Source of the DNA: a virus
Length of the DNA stretch: 39,752 nt
Direction: 5' to 3' (one strand)
Virus record (IMG/VR): IMGVR_UViG_3300042505_001204
Coordinates: 1-39,752 of that record
Part shown: piece by piece, positions 27,508 through 35,355 of the stretch
Layout: each line of letters starts with the position of its first letter
Numbering within the stretch: the stretch's first letter is position 1
Position numbers and translations under genes: made by a program
Notes under the pieces: generated by a model
What the model was told of the DNA's origin: nothing
Seen by the model: only the letters and a program-made list of their open reading frames with translations
The model's database searches: none

Positions 27508-29714
27508 AACAGACCGACGACGACCTATTGCGCTTCTTGGAAGCCGAAGCCGCCGCCGCGTATCACCATGTCTCGGGCGCTATTGCGGCAGAGCGTGAGA
27601 AGGGCCTACGCGCTTACATGCGCGAGCCCTACGGCACCGAAGCAGAGGGCCGCTCGCAGGTTGTCGCTTCTGATGTGTTCGATGCAGTCGAGGGCATGCT
27701 GCCCGACTTGATCGAAGTCTTCGCGTCTACCGATAAGGCAGTCGTGTTTGACCCGGTAGGCCCTGAAGACGTAGAAGGCGCAGAGCAAGCGACCAACGCT
27801 TGTAATCATGTGTTTTACAAGCAGAACAACGGCTTTCTGATCCTCTACACAGCAGCCAAAGATGCGCTTCTGATGAAGACCGGGGCGGTTAAGTGGTACT
27901 GGGATTACAAGGACACGCCCACGTTCACGACCTATCGTGACGTAAGCGAGATGCAGCTTGCCGCGTTCCTTGCCAGCAACCCTAAAGCAGAGGTGTTGAG
28001 CAAGGAAGAAGCAGAGCCAACGCCCGAGGCGATCCAAGAAGCCGCCATGTACGGCATGGAGCCGCCCAAGGTCTTTTCTATGGTCAAGATCAAGACGGTA
28101 GAGAAGAAGGGCAAGGTTTGCATCAGCAACATCCCGCCCGACGAATTGCACATTAGCCGCCGTCATAACTCGGTGTTGCTGGATGACTGCCCATATGTTG
28201 CGCACGTTGTCGAAAAGACCTTGAGCGAACTGCGCCAAATGGGCTTTGATGTGACTGCCGACGATGTGAAGGCAGCAGCAGACGAAGCCACGACGCAAGA
28301 CAGGGAATTGCGCGACTCGTTGCAAGGTGGCCGCTACGGATGGTGGCGCGAGGACTCGCAGGAGCTAGACGAATCCCGCATTCGTGGCTGGCTGCGCGAG
28401 GAATACGTGCTCACAGACAACGATGGGGATGGAATCGCAGAGCGCCGGCAGGTGTTCCGCTTGGGCAAGAAGATTCTGAGCAATGTGGAGTTTTCGCATG
28501 TGCCCATTGCTGCGTGGACTCCTTACATCCTCACGCACCGGTTCGATGGGTTCTCGGTCGCTGACTTGGTGGAAGACTTCCAGCGCATCTCCACCGAGAT
28601 TTGGCGCGCACAGCTTGACAACCTAGACCAAGCGAACAACCAGGAAACGGTGGTTCTCACCGACTCGCAGGGCAACCCGCAGGCCGACATTGACGACCTT
28701 TTGAACCGTCGGCCTGGCGGCATCATGCGCGAGCGTGTGCAGGGTGCAATCCGTCCTTACGTCGAACGCTGGCAGGGGATCGAAGCCATGCCAATGGTGG
28801 AGATGCTGGAGTCCAAGAAAGAGAACCGCACCGGCTACACGCGGTACTCCCAAGGCTTGGACGGTGACAGCCTGAACAAGACTGCGACCGGCGTCAACCG
28901 CATCATGGATGCGAGCCAAAAGCGCATGAAGCTCATGGCGCGGATCATGGCCGAGGCTCTTGTGGCTCCCATGTTCAAGGGCATCTTCAAGACGCTCACT
29001 GATTACGGCATGGAAAAGCTGTCGTTCCGGCTCAACAACACGTTTGTTCAGTACGACCCGCAAGAGTGGCGCGATGGTTACGACATGAGTATCAATGTCG
29101 GCATCGGCACAGGCGACAAGATGCAGCAGGCTCAGTACTTGGCGCAGATCAGCCAAGTTCAACTTGCTTTGATGAATTCGCCCCTCGGTGGCCGCGTTGT
29201 GACCGAAAACAACGTGTACGCACTGCAAGCCCGCATCGCAGAGAACGCAGGATTCAAGAACCCCGCAGAGTTCTGGACTGACCCGGCCCAAGTCCCGCCA
29301 CCACAGCCCCAGCCAAACCCTGAGCAGATCAAAGCCCAGGCCGAGGCGCAGAAGCTCCAGTTCCAGGCCCAGCAGGCCAAGGAGTTGAAGCAAATGGATT
29401 TGCAGGACTCGGCGATGAAGTTCCAGGCCGAGATGCAGATGCAAAAGGAAATCGACGCCAACCGCCAAGAGTGGGAAGCGCGGCAGAAGACCTTGGAGCT
29501 TCAACAACAGGCCCAGCTTGACGCACAGCGGCAGCAGTTCGAGAGCGAACGCGAAGCCATGCGCTTGGACTTTGAACGCTGGCGGGTTGAATACACCGCA
29601 GCGATTGACATGAAGAAGCACAACGACTCTCAAGCCATGCAGGGCATGCAGCACGCACGCGAGGACATGCGCGAGGAACGGGCGGCGTTCAATGCTCCTG
29701 AGGCTAACGAATGA
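27504..29714 (+). CDS. Portal protein, large P22-like type
   Basis: A 736-residue protein. The N-terminal two-thirds are typical of podovirus portals (SQVVASDVFDAVEGMLPDLIEVFASTDKAVVFDPV near 50; LRVAYALDL-like T-A-T-G-V-N-R-I-M-D-A-S-Q-K-R near 460). The C-terminal 150 residues are Gln/Glu/Arg-rich coiled coil (EQIKAQAEAQKLQFQAQQAKELKQMDLQ..., LDAQRQQFESEREAMRLDFERWR), like the barrel of the P22 portal. It forms the dodecameric DNA channel at one capsid vertex and binds terminase and tail factors. Overlaps both neighbours by ATGA. Confidence 0.94.
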   Translation: MKQTDDDLLRFLEAEAAAAYHHVSGAIAAEREKGLRAYMREPYGTEAEGRSQVVASDVFDAVEGMLPDLIEVFASTDKAVVFDPVGPEDVEGAEQATNACNHVFYKQNNGFLILYTAAKDALLMKTGAVKWYWDYKDTPTFTTYRDVSEMQLAAFLASNPKAEVLSKEEAEPTPEAIQEAAMYGMEPPKVFSMVKIKTVEKKGKVCISNIPPDELHISRRHNSVLLDDCPYVAHVVEKTLSELRQMGFDVTADDVKAAADEATTQDRELRDSLQGGRYGWWREDSQELDESRIRGWLREEYVLTDNDGDGIAERRQVFRLGKKILSNVEFSHVPIAAWTPYILTHRFDGFSVADLVEDFQRISTEIWRAQLDNLDQANNQETVVLTDSQGNPQADIDDLLNRRPGGIMRERVQGAIRPYVERWQGIEAMPMVEMLESKKENRTGYTRYSQGLDGDSLNKTATGVNRIMDASQKRMKLMARIMAEALVAPMFKGIFKTLTDYGMEKLSFRLNNTFVQYDPQEWRDGYDMSINVGIGTGDKMQQAQYLAQISQVQLALMNSPLGGRVVTENNVYALQARIAENAGFKNPAEFWTDPAQVPPPQPQPNPEQIKAQAEAQKLQFQAQQAKELKQMDLQDSAMKFQAEMQMQKEIDANRQEWEARQKTLELQQQAQLDAQRQQFESEREAMRLDFERWRVEYTAAIDMKKHNDSQAMQGMQHAREDMREERAAFNAPEANE

Positions 29715-29989
29715 CCCCAGAGCAGCAATCAAACCGTGCTGATGAGGCGCAATACCTCCTGAGCAACCCTCTGTTGCAGGAGGCTCTAGCCGCCATCGAT
29801 GCCGAAGTGGTCAGCCAGTGGGAGCAATGCCCCGCCCGCGACAAAGACGGCAAAGAAGCCTTGTGGCAGTTGCTCAAGACCTCCAAGAAATTCCAGCGGC
29901 TCCTAACCGGCTATGTAGAGACCGGAAAGCTCGCCAAAGAGAACTTAAAGCGCCACGAATCGAGTCTCTTAGACCGCTTCAAACGCTAA
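29711..29989 (+). CDS. Small head-module protein, function unknown
   Basis: A 92-residue helical protein (MTPEQQSNRADEAQYLLSNPLLQEALAAIDAEVVSQWEQCPARDKDGKEALWQLLKTSKKFQRLLTGYVETGKLAKENL). The pattern R-A-x-x-L-L-x-x-P-L-L-x-E-A-L...R-D-x-x-x-R/K-E-x-L-W is common in phages right after the portal. Overlaps the portal gene by ATGA; a terminator follows. Likely an assembly factor, not proven. Confidence 0.82.
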   Translation: MTPEQQSNRADEAQYLLSNPLLQEALAAIDAEVVSQWEQCPARDKDGKEALWQLLKTSKKFQRLLTGYVETGKLAKENLKRHESSLLDRFKR

Positions 29990-30012
29990 ACGAATCCCCG
30001 CAAGGGATACGC

Positions 30013-30040
30013 AGCCCGCCCTAAACCAGCGGGCTTTTTT
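30013..30040 (+). terminator. Rho-independent terminator between portal block and scaffold
   Basis: AGCCCGC / GCGGGCT stem, 9-nt loop, six T. A second small hairpin GCGGC / GCCGC follows at 30041-30057. The gap 29990-30078 holds only these. It may set the ratio between portal and the highly expressed scaffold and capsid genes. Confidence 0.85.
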
Positions 30041-30078
30041 GCGGCCTAACTAGCCGCCACCTTACTTTGTGAGTGTTT

Positions 30079-30990
30079 ATGGACACCGATCCGAACCCGG
30101 AAGTGTCTGCGCTACTGTCTGCGCTCGATGACTCCCCCCCGCAAGAAGCCACCGATACCGGCGAGGCAGAAGGCGCGGAAGAGCTAGAGACTGGCAGTGC
30201 TGATGACGAATCAGCGCAGGACGAAGCATCAGACGACGCAGAACCGACCCCGCTAAAGGTCGAGTTCGATGGCAAAACATGGGAACTCCCACCGGGAACG
30301 CCCCCAGAGTTGGCCCAAGGCGTCAAGAAGATGGCCGACGAACTGAAGGCCGACTACACGCGCAAAACGCAATCAGTCGCTGAGATGACGCGCCATGCCG
30401 AGGAGCGATCCAAGGCGGTGCAACAGCAAGCGGAGCTTGTCGCAGTCACCTCCACCAAGGTAGTGGAGTTGCGAGAAGTACAGCGGCAGATTGAACAGAT
30501 CGAAGCCATCGATTTCAACGCGCTAGCCGACCAAGACCCGCAGCAGGCAATCCGCTTGCAGGCGGCTCATACCCGGCTCTTACAGCAGCGCGAGGCGAAG
30601 CAACGAGAGTTCTTTGAGACCAAGCAGCAAGCCGAGGCACTGACAGCCCAACAGCGTCAGCGAGCCCTAGAGCAAGCCGCAGCGGAACTCAAGAAAGCCG
30701 TTCCAGACTTCACCCCAAAGATGGCGCAAGCAATCCGCGAGAACACCCGCGCTTACGGTTTCTCAGATGCCGAACTTGAGAACGTCACAGATCACCGCCT
30801 TGTCCTTGCTCTCAAAGACGCGATGTCCTGGCGCCAGTTGCAGGCACAGAAGCCCCAGGCAATGAAGAAGGTTGCTGAGGCCCCGCGCTCTATCAAGCCG
30901 CAGGCACCAGCACCCAAACGCGAAAACCAGTCAGCAGCGGAGCGCCTAAAGAAAACGGGCCGCGCTTCTGAACTCATCAATTTCCTTTAA
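30079..30990 (+). CDS. Scaffolding protein candidate
   Basis: ATG 30079 (MDTDPNPEVSALLSALDDSPPQ) is preferred; GTG 30073 is possible. The protein has 303 residues. The N-terminal 55 residues are very acidic (EAEGAEELETGSADDESAQDEASDD), the middle is charged helix and coiled coil (HAEERSKAVQQQAELVAVTSTKVVELREVQRQIEQIE...), and the end is basic (KPQAPAPKRENQSAAERLKKTGRASELINFL). Acidic head, helical middle, basic tail and position directly before the capsid gene are typical of podovirus scaffolds. Confidence 0.88.
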   Translation: MDTDPNPEVSALLSALDDSPPQEATDTGEAEGAEELETGSADDESAQDEASDDAEPTPLKVEFDGKTWELPPGTPPELAQGVKKMADELKADYTRKTQSVAEMTRHAEERSKAVQQQAELVAVTSTKVVELREVQRQIEQIEAIDFNALADQDPQQAIRLQAAHTRLLQQREAKQREFFETKQQAEALTAQQRQRALEQAAAELKKAVPDFTPKMAQAIRENTRAYGFSDAELENVTDHRLVLALKDAMSWRQLQAQKPQAMKKVAEAPRSIKPQAPAPKRENQSAAERLKKTGRASELINFL

Positions 30991-30999
30991 GGAACCGAA

Positions 31000-31971
31000 A
31001 TGGCACAACCAGCAGAAACCTTTGACTCCTACGATGCTCTTGGCATCAAGGAAGACCTGCAAGACAAAATCTACATGGTCAGCCCAGAAAAGACCCCGGT
31101 GATGAGCGCCGGTCGTCGTTTCAAAGCGACCCAGCGCCTGCACGAATGGCAGCGCGATTCCTTGGCGACCCCGAACAAGGACAACGCGGTTATCGAAGGT
31201 GACGACCGCACCGGCACTGCACTGACCGCAACCAACCGCGTTGCCAACACCACGCAGTTGTTCGACAAGGTGGCCGTAGTTACCAGCACGAATGAGAAGT
31301 CGCTCGCCGCTGGCCGCTCGTCGGAAATGAAGTATCAGATTGCCATGAAGGCGATTCCTGAACTCAAGCGCGACATTGAGGCCATGCTTGTATCGAACAA
31401 CGTGGCCGTTCTGGGCAACGCTTCGACCGCTCGCAAGGCGGCAGGTATTGGCCGCTTGGTCTATACCAACCTCTCGCACGGTGTGTCGGGCGCAACCCCT
31501 GCCCACACCTCTGGATTGGCAACCTCGGCCCTGACTGCCGGCACAAACCGCACTTTCACGGAAGCCCTGTTGAAAACGGTTCTGCAAAGCATCTACACCA
31601 ACAGCGGCGAGATGCCTTCCATGATCTCAGTCACCCCGGCTCACAAGGGCGTGTTTTCGACGTTCCAGGGTATTGCTGCAAACCGTCGTGAGACTGGCAA
31701 CAAGCAGGCAATGATCATTGGCGGAGCCGACGTGTACCAAGGAGATTTTGGATCGCTCTCGGTGGTTCCCAACTACGTCCAAGCAACGGCCAACAACGAC
31801 ACCGCCTTGATCTTGAACCCCGAGCACTATGGCGTGGCCTTCTTGCAGGACTTCCAGACCGTCCCGCTCGCCAAGACCGGCCACACCAATAAGGAGATGG
31901 TGTTCGCTGAAGTTACCGCAGTGGTGACCAGCGAGACCGCACAGGGAAAAGTGGCCAATTTAACCCCTTGA
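31000..31971 (+). CDS. Major capsid protein, DUF5309-like
   Basis: A 323-residue protein with AAGGAA before ATG 31000. The pattern E-K-T-P-V-M-S-A-G-R-R-F-K-A-T-Q-R-L-H-E-W-Q-R-D-S-L (about 30-55) and A-x-R-R-E-T-G-N-K-Q then F-G-S-L-S-V-V-P-N-Y matches HK97-fold capsid proteins of the DUF5309 family found in several podoviruses. It builds the procapsid with the preceding scaffold. No protease gene is visible near it, so maturation is probably without cleavage. Confidence 0.93.
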   Translation: MAQPAETFDSYDALGIKEDLQDKIYMVSPEKTPVMSAGRRFKATQRLHEWQRDSLATPNKDNAVIEGDDRTGTALTATNRVANTTQLFDKVAVVTSTNEKSLAAGRSSEMKYQIAMKAIPELKRDIEAMLVSNNVAVLGNASTARKAAGIGRLVYTNLSHGVSGATPAHTSGLATSALTAGTNRTFTEALLKTVLQSIYTNSGEMPSMISVTPAHKGVFSTFQGIAANRRETGNKQAMIIGGADVYQGDFGSLSVVPNYVQATANNDTALILNPEHYGVAFLQDFQTVPLAKTGHTNKEMVFAEVTAVVTSETAQGKVANLTP

Positions 31972-32024
31972 TGAGTGTATAAACTTGACATAAGATAGGG
32001 CCTCCTTGTTTGGGGGCTCTTCTT

Positions 32025-32615
32025 ATGTTGGTTTGCACGGTTGAAGGTTGTGGAAAGCCTGCCGAAGCTCGCGGCGTATGCAACACGCACTACATGCGGC
32101 TTCGGCGGGCTAATTTGGTTCCGATTGGCACTCGGGCTAAGGCCCCAGTTGAAGAGCGGTTTTGGCGCTATGTTGAGAAGCGCGATGAGGGGTGCTGGCC
32201 TTGGGTTGGCGGTGGCCGCAATGACAAGGGATATGGAACCCTAGGCGGTGGTGGCAAAGGCGGCAAGACGGTTCTTGCGCATCGCTTGTCCTATGAAATC
32301 CACAAGGGGCCGATCCCGCCCGGCTTGGTTGTTATGCACTCCTGCGACAACCCCGGATGCGTCAACCCGGCGCACCTAAAAGTCGGCACAACGGCAGAGA
32401 ACATCAAAGAGGCATACGACAAGGGCCGCAAGGTCTGTCAACCGCCGCACAAGCAAGGTGAAGCCCACGGGGCCGCCACGATTACCGAGCAGACCGTGAG
32501 GGAAATCCGGTCTGAACAAGGCAAGACGATCCGACAGATAGCCCGAGAGCGCGGCCTGTCAGAAAGCCTTGTCGCAAGAGTCCGTCACCGAAAAACGTGG
32601 CGACACATCGACTGA
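32025..32615 (+). CDS. HNH homing endonuclease, free-standing
   Basis: ATG 32025 gives 196 residues in three parts. There is an N-terminal Cys/His zinc cluster (C4, C9, C19, H22), then an HNH_3 nuclease core (FWRYVEKRDEGCWPW ... AHRLSYEIHKGPIPPG ... VMHSCDNPGCVNPAHL with H105, N114, H117), and a C-terminal helix-turn-helix (TVREIRSEQGKTIRQIARERGLSESLVARVRHRKTW). This is a typical phage-borne homing endonuclease that spreads by cutting alleles lacking it. It separates the capsid gene from the next head gene and brings its own terminator. Confidence 0.92.
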   Translation: MLVCTVEGCGKPAEARGVCNTHYMRLRRANLVPIGTRAKAPVEERFWRYVEKRDEGCWPWVGGGRNDKGYGTLGGGGKGGKTVLAHRLSYEIHKGPIPPGLVVMHSCDNPGCVNPAHLKVGTTAENIKEAYDKGRKVCQPPHKQGEAHGAATITEQTVREIRSEQGKTIRQIARERGLSESLVARVRHRKTWRHID

Positions 32616-32619
32616 ACCC

Positions 32620-32643
32620 AGCCCGCCTAGTGCGGGCTTTTTT
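32620..32643 (+). terminator. Rho-independent terminator after the HNH gene
   Basis: AGCCCGC / GCGGGCT stem with CTAGT loop and a T-run that ends exactly at the ATG (32644) of the next gene. The stem is the same as in the other three terminators. Confidence 0.85.
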
Positions 32644-32952
32644 ATGTCCACATTCAAGCTAACCGAACACGACGCACAGACCGGGATCACTACGACCGTG
32701 CATCACACAGGCTCGCAAGTGGTCATACAAAAGACCGAGGACGTGGAGCCCCTCTTGCGCGCAGCAGCCGCAGAGCGCGATTGGAACCAAGGCCAGCGAT
32801 GGGGCGACGGCATGAAGAAGGTAGGCACTGTGCCTATGTCGGTCGTCGCCAAATTCATGAGGCAAGACGGCGGCTTTGACTCCAAACGCTGCGCCGCTTG
32901 GCTCAAAGAAAACCCCGCCTTTGTGGTCTATGACAGGTTCTTGCTGAAATGA
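32644..32952 (+). CDS. Head-module protein with no ribosome-binding site
   Basis: ATG 32644 (MSTFKLTEHDAQTGITTTVHHTGSQVVIQKTEDVEPLLRAAAAERD) gives 102 residues. The C-terminal K-V-G-T-V-P-M-S-V-V-A-K-F-M-R-Q-D-G-G-F-D-S-K-R-C-A-A-W-L-K-E-N-P is a pattern of conserved phage head proteins after the capsid gene. There is no Shine-Dalgarno; the terminator T-run abuts the ATG. An in-frame TTG at 32569 inside the HNH gene would give a longer product. Confidence 0.75.
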   Translation: MSTFKLTEHDAQTGITTTVHHTGSQVVIQKTEDVEPLLRAAAAERDWNQGQRWGDGMKKVGTVPMSVVAKFMRQDGGFDSKRCAAWLKENPAFVVYDRFLLK

Positions 32953-33530
32953 CCTACACCGAGCTGGTTGCCCAGGTAGCGGCGTTTTCGCACCGCGCAG
33001 ACCTTGCCTCGCTGATGCCTACGTTTGTCGGCTTGGCAGAGGACAAGCTAAACCGTGCGCTGCGAGTGCGGCAGATGGAAGAAGCATTGCCAGTAACCGC
33101 CATTGACGCATTCAACGAAGTGGCCTTGCCTAGCGACTTCATGGCAATGAAACACCTTTGGGCCACGGACTACCCGCAAGCCCGGTTGAAGCCGCAAACG
33201 CTAGAGGCCATCGTGAGCCGTAACCGCTTCGACGGAACGCCCACAGCCTACGCAGTCACCGGCTCGGCCTTGAAGTTCGACGGATCGGGCGATGTGCAGG
33301 GCGTCTATTTCAAGCGCCTGCCAAGCCTTGTCAGCAACTCCACCAACTGGCTATCCGAAGCGCACCCAGACGCCTATCTATGGGCAACCCTAGAGGCGCT
33401 TTCTTCCTACACGCTGGACGCAGGGCAGGGCGCTTTGTTCGCTGCCAAAGCCGGCGAGGCAGTGCAAGGCATTCAAGGCGCAGACATGCGCGACCGTTTC
33501 AGCGGCCAGCTAACCGCGTCAGTGAGGTAA
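32949..33530 (+). CDS. Head-tail connector / adaptor protein candidate
   Basis: A 193-residue protein (MTYTELVAQVAAFSHRADLASLMPTFVGLAEDKLNRALRVRQMEEALPVTAID...). The N-terminal Y-x-x-L-x-x-x-V-A-x-F-x-x-R-x-D-L-x-x-x-x-P-x-F-I/V-x-L-A-E-x-x-L-N-R-x-L-R pattern is widely seen in phage adaptor proteins that dock below the portal (gp4-like). Later part is beta-rich with Y-L-W-A-T-L-E-A-L. It overlaps its upstream gene by ATGA. The connector role is by family resemblance. Confidence 0.82.
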   Translation: MTYTELVAQVAAFSHRADLASLMPTFVGLAEDKLNRALRVRQMEEALPVTAIDAFNEVALPSDFMAMKHLWATDYPQARLKPQTLEAIVSRNRFDGTPTAYAVTGSALKFDGSGDVQGVYFKRLPSLVSNSTNWLSEAHPDAYLWATLEALSSYTLDAGQGALFAAKAGEAVQGIQGADMRDRFSGQLTASVR

Positions 33531-33533
33531 CCC

Positions 33534-34172
33534 TTGGCAGTCGATTCAGCAACAACCATCGCCGCGCTAAACACGGCACTGCCCACAGGCGCAGACCCCA
33601 AGAGCGAGGGTGACGACAATTTTCGTCACATCAAGACGGTCATTAAGGCAGCGTTTCCGAACGTAGCCGGGGCGGTCTCCGCGACGGATGTAGAGCTTTC
33701 TCGCTTGGCTGGCGTTACCTCTGGAGTGCAGGCGCAATTGACTGCACTTGATGCAGGCAAAGCTAGTACGGCATCGCCTGCATTCAGCGGCACGCCCACA
33801 GTGCCAACGGCAAGCAACGGCACAAGCACCACGCAGGCGGCCAGCACGGCGTTTGTGCAAGCTGCCATCGCAGGGGTGAACGCACAGACCGGCGCGCTTG
33901 TCGATGTGCGAGTCACGACTGCGAGTTACTCAATCGCCAACGGGCAGCGCGCAATCCTTGAGGGGGCCTTTGTGCAGACCGTCACTGCGCCAGCCTACTC
34001 AGACGATGGCCGCTGGGGCATCAAGGTTGCGAATGGGCGCACTGACAACGTAATCAACTGGAACAGCGGCAACCACGAAGGCTTATCGGACGCAACCATG
34101 ACCATTGACCGAGCAGGGGCCGCCTTTGAGGTTGTCGGCACGAATTCAACTTACGGCTGGGGGCTCGTCTAA
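33534..34172 (+). CDS. Tail fibre-like protein
   Basis: Start at TTG 33534 (no ATG nearby; GAGGT upstream), 212 residues. The N-terminus (TTIAALNTALPTGADPKSEGDDNFRHIKTVIKAAFPNV) matches the start of many phage tail-fibre and tail proteins, and residues about 60-110 carry the L-D-A-G-K-A-S-T-A-S-P-A-F-S-G-T-P-T-V-P-T-A pattern of fibre shaft repeats. The C-terminal 90 residues are beta-rich. It may be a fibre or a chaperone-less short fibre attached to the tail. Followed directly by the next gene (TAAATG). Confidence 0.82.
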   Translation: MAVDSATTIAALNTALPTGADPKSEGDDNFRHIKTVIKAAFPNVAGAVSATDVELSRLAGVTSGVQAQLTALDAGKASTASPAFSGTPTVPTASNGTSTTQAASTAFVQAAIAGVNAQTGALVDVRVTTASYSIANGQRAILEGAFVQTVTAPAYSDDGRWGIKVANGRTDNVINWNSGNHEGLSDATMTIDRAGAAFEVVGTNSTYGWGLV

Positions 34173-34622
34173 ATGTCATCGCTTTCTCAATTTGGCGGGC
34201 AGCGGGCTACTCGATCTATCACTAACGGCTGGAGCACAAGCGGCTGGGCAGGGCTTGCCAACGCGGCAGTACTTGGCGGGCGCTCGCTGGATAGCGGCAG
34301 CACCACGGCCAACACACTCAAAACCATTTTCAGCGCCACAGGCGGTGGCGTGATTCATGGGTTGATTGCACGCAGCAACAACGCCACCTCTCGCACGATC
34401 CGCGCTCGCCTAACGCTGGATGGCGTTGTGGTGTTTGACTCCACTAGCGCAGCCATTGCAAGCGCCAACGCAGGCGGAATCGTTGTAGGCGGGTGGAGCT
34501 CTGCGTCTGGCTTGCACGCGCCCACTGTTGCCGTGTTTGCAAGCACAGCGACGTTTGAGATTGCATCGTCCCTTACCGAGACCGATGGCATCCAAACGCA
34601 ATACATCATCTTCGGGAACTGA
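34173..34622 (+). CDS. Virion-type beta-rich protein, function unknown
   Basis: A 149-residue protein whose ATG directly abuts the previous stop. It is Ser/Ala/Gly/Thr-rich and beta-prone (SLSQFGGQRATRSITNGWST, SATGGGVIHGLIARSNNATSRTIRARLTLDGVVVFDST). This looks like a tail or head decoration protein. The family was not recognised. A plain G-run (GGGGG) lies upstream as a possible ribosome site. Confidence 0.72.
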   Translation: MSSLSQFGGQRATRSITNGWSTSGWAGLANAAVLGGRSLDSGSTTANTLKTIFSATGGGVIHGLIARSNNATSRTIRARLTLDGVVVFDSTSAAIASANAGGIVVGGWSSASGLHAPTVAVFASTATFEIASSLTETDGIQTQYIIFGN

Positions 34623-34627
34623 CCACC

Positions 34628-34912
34628 ATGCCTGTTCAAGAGTTTGGCAACCCCGTAGCCGCTGCGCCGCTAGTGCCTCGTTCCGTCACCATGCGCCAAG
34701 CCCGCTTGGCCCTCTTGGGGGCTGGCAAGTTGGCAGAAGTCGATACGGCCATTGCCGCACTGTCAGAGCCCACGCGCACCGCTGCACAGATCGAGTGGGA
34801 ATACTCCAACGAAGTGCAGCGACACAACGGCATCGTGAGCCAACTCGGCCCGGCGCTTGGGCTGACTGAGGCGCAGATTGATGCGCTCTTTGTGGCGGCG
34901 GCTGCTCTGTGA
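34628..34912 (+). CDS. Small helical tail-module protein
   Basis: A 94-residue protein. The central part (MRQARLALLGAGKLAEVDTAIAALSEPTRTAAQIEWEYSNEVQRHNGIVSQLGPALGLTEAQIDALFVAAAAL) matches a pattern seen after phage fibre genes: V-T-M-R-Q-A-R-L-A-L-L, D-x-A-I-A-x-L, W-E-Y-x-x-x-V-x-R and L-G-L-T-E-x-Q-I-D-x-L-F. This type often forms the C-terminal part or partner of tail-fibre assembly proteins. It overlaps the next gene by GTGA. Confidence 0.82.
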   Translation: MPVQEFGNPVAAAPLVPRSVTMRQARLALLGAGKLAEVDTAIAALSEPTRTAAQIEWEYSNEVQRHNGIVSQLGPALGLTEAQIDALFVAAAAL

Positions 34913-35355
34913 TTCGCATAGCCTTCCGCTATGGCGACAAGCGGATATTTGCCCGCCTTGTCTGCCTCCTGCAAGGTGGAGACAGCGCGCACTGTGAGGC
35001 GGCTTGGTCGTGGCGGGGTGCTACGCATGACTGCGTAAGCGCCAGTTTCCTAGACGGTGGAGTGAGGCGCAAAGCCATCACCCTAAGCCCTGCAAAGTGG
35101 CGCGTCTACGAAGTGCCCGGCGAGCCTCTAGAGGTTGTGGAGTGGTACGGCAGGCACGCACGAGAGGGCTATGACTGGCTCGGGCTGTTGGGCTTCGTCT
35201 TCCGCCGCATCAAGGGCTTCGCCAATCGCAAGTTTTGCTCTGAGGCATGCGCATCCATCATGGGGCTGCCCGATGCGCATAGGTATGACCTCGCCTTGCT
35301 TGAGAGTGTTTGCATGCGCTATGGCCGGCGCGTTTCCGTGGATGACCCAAGCTAA
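34909..35355 (+). CDS. Permuted papain-like (NlpC/P60-type) hydrolase candidate
   Basis: GTG 34909 gives 148 residues. His lies early (S-A-H-C-E-A-A-W, H28 with E30) and the possible nucleophile late (K-F-C-S-E-A-C-A, C110), followed by a helix. This His-then-Cys order is that of circularly permuted papain-like enzymes of the YiiX/NlpC-P60 type. The segment D-C-V-S-A-S-F-L-D-G-G-V-R-R-K and the Y-D-W-L-G-L-L-G-F-V-F fits phage members. In a tail module it may cut peptidoglycan during entry. The catalytic assignment is by pattern. Confidence 0.68.
   Translation: MIRIAFRYGDKRIFARLVCLLQGGDSAHCEAAWSWRGATHDCVSASFLDGGVRRKAITLSPAKWRVYEVPGEPLEVVEWYGRHAREGYDWLGLLGFVFRRIKGFANRKFCSEACASIMGLPDAHRYDLALLESVCMRYGRRVSVDDPS

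Noticed and set aside
27606-28325. Open frame of 239 codons on the minus strand
   Set aside because: Antisense to the portal N-terminal part, no motif, no start signal.
28623-29732. Long open frame (369 codons) on the minus strand
   Set aside because: It lies entirely antisense to the well-supported portal gene, is Leu/His-rich from the opposite codon bias of GC-rich DNA, and has no family resemblance or ribosome site.
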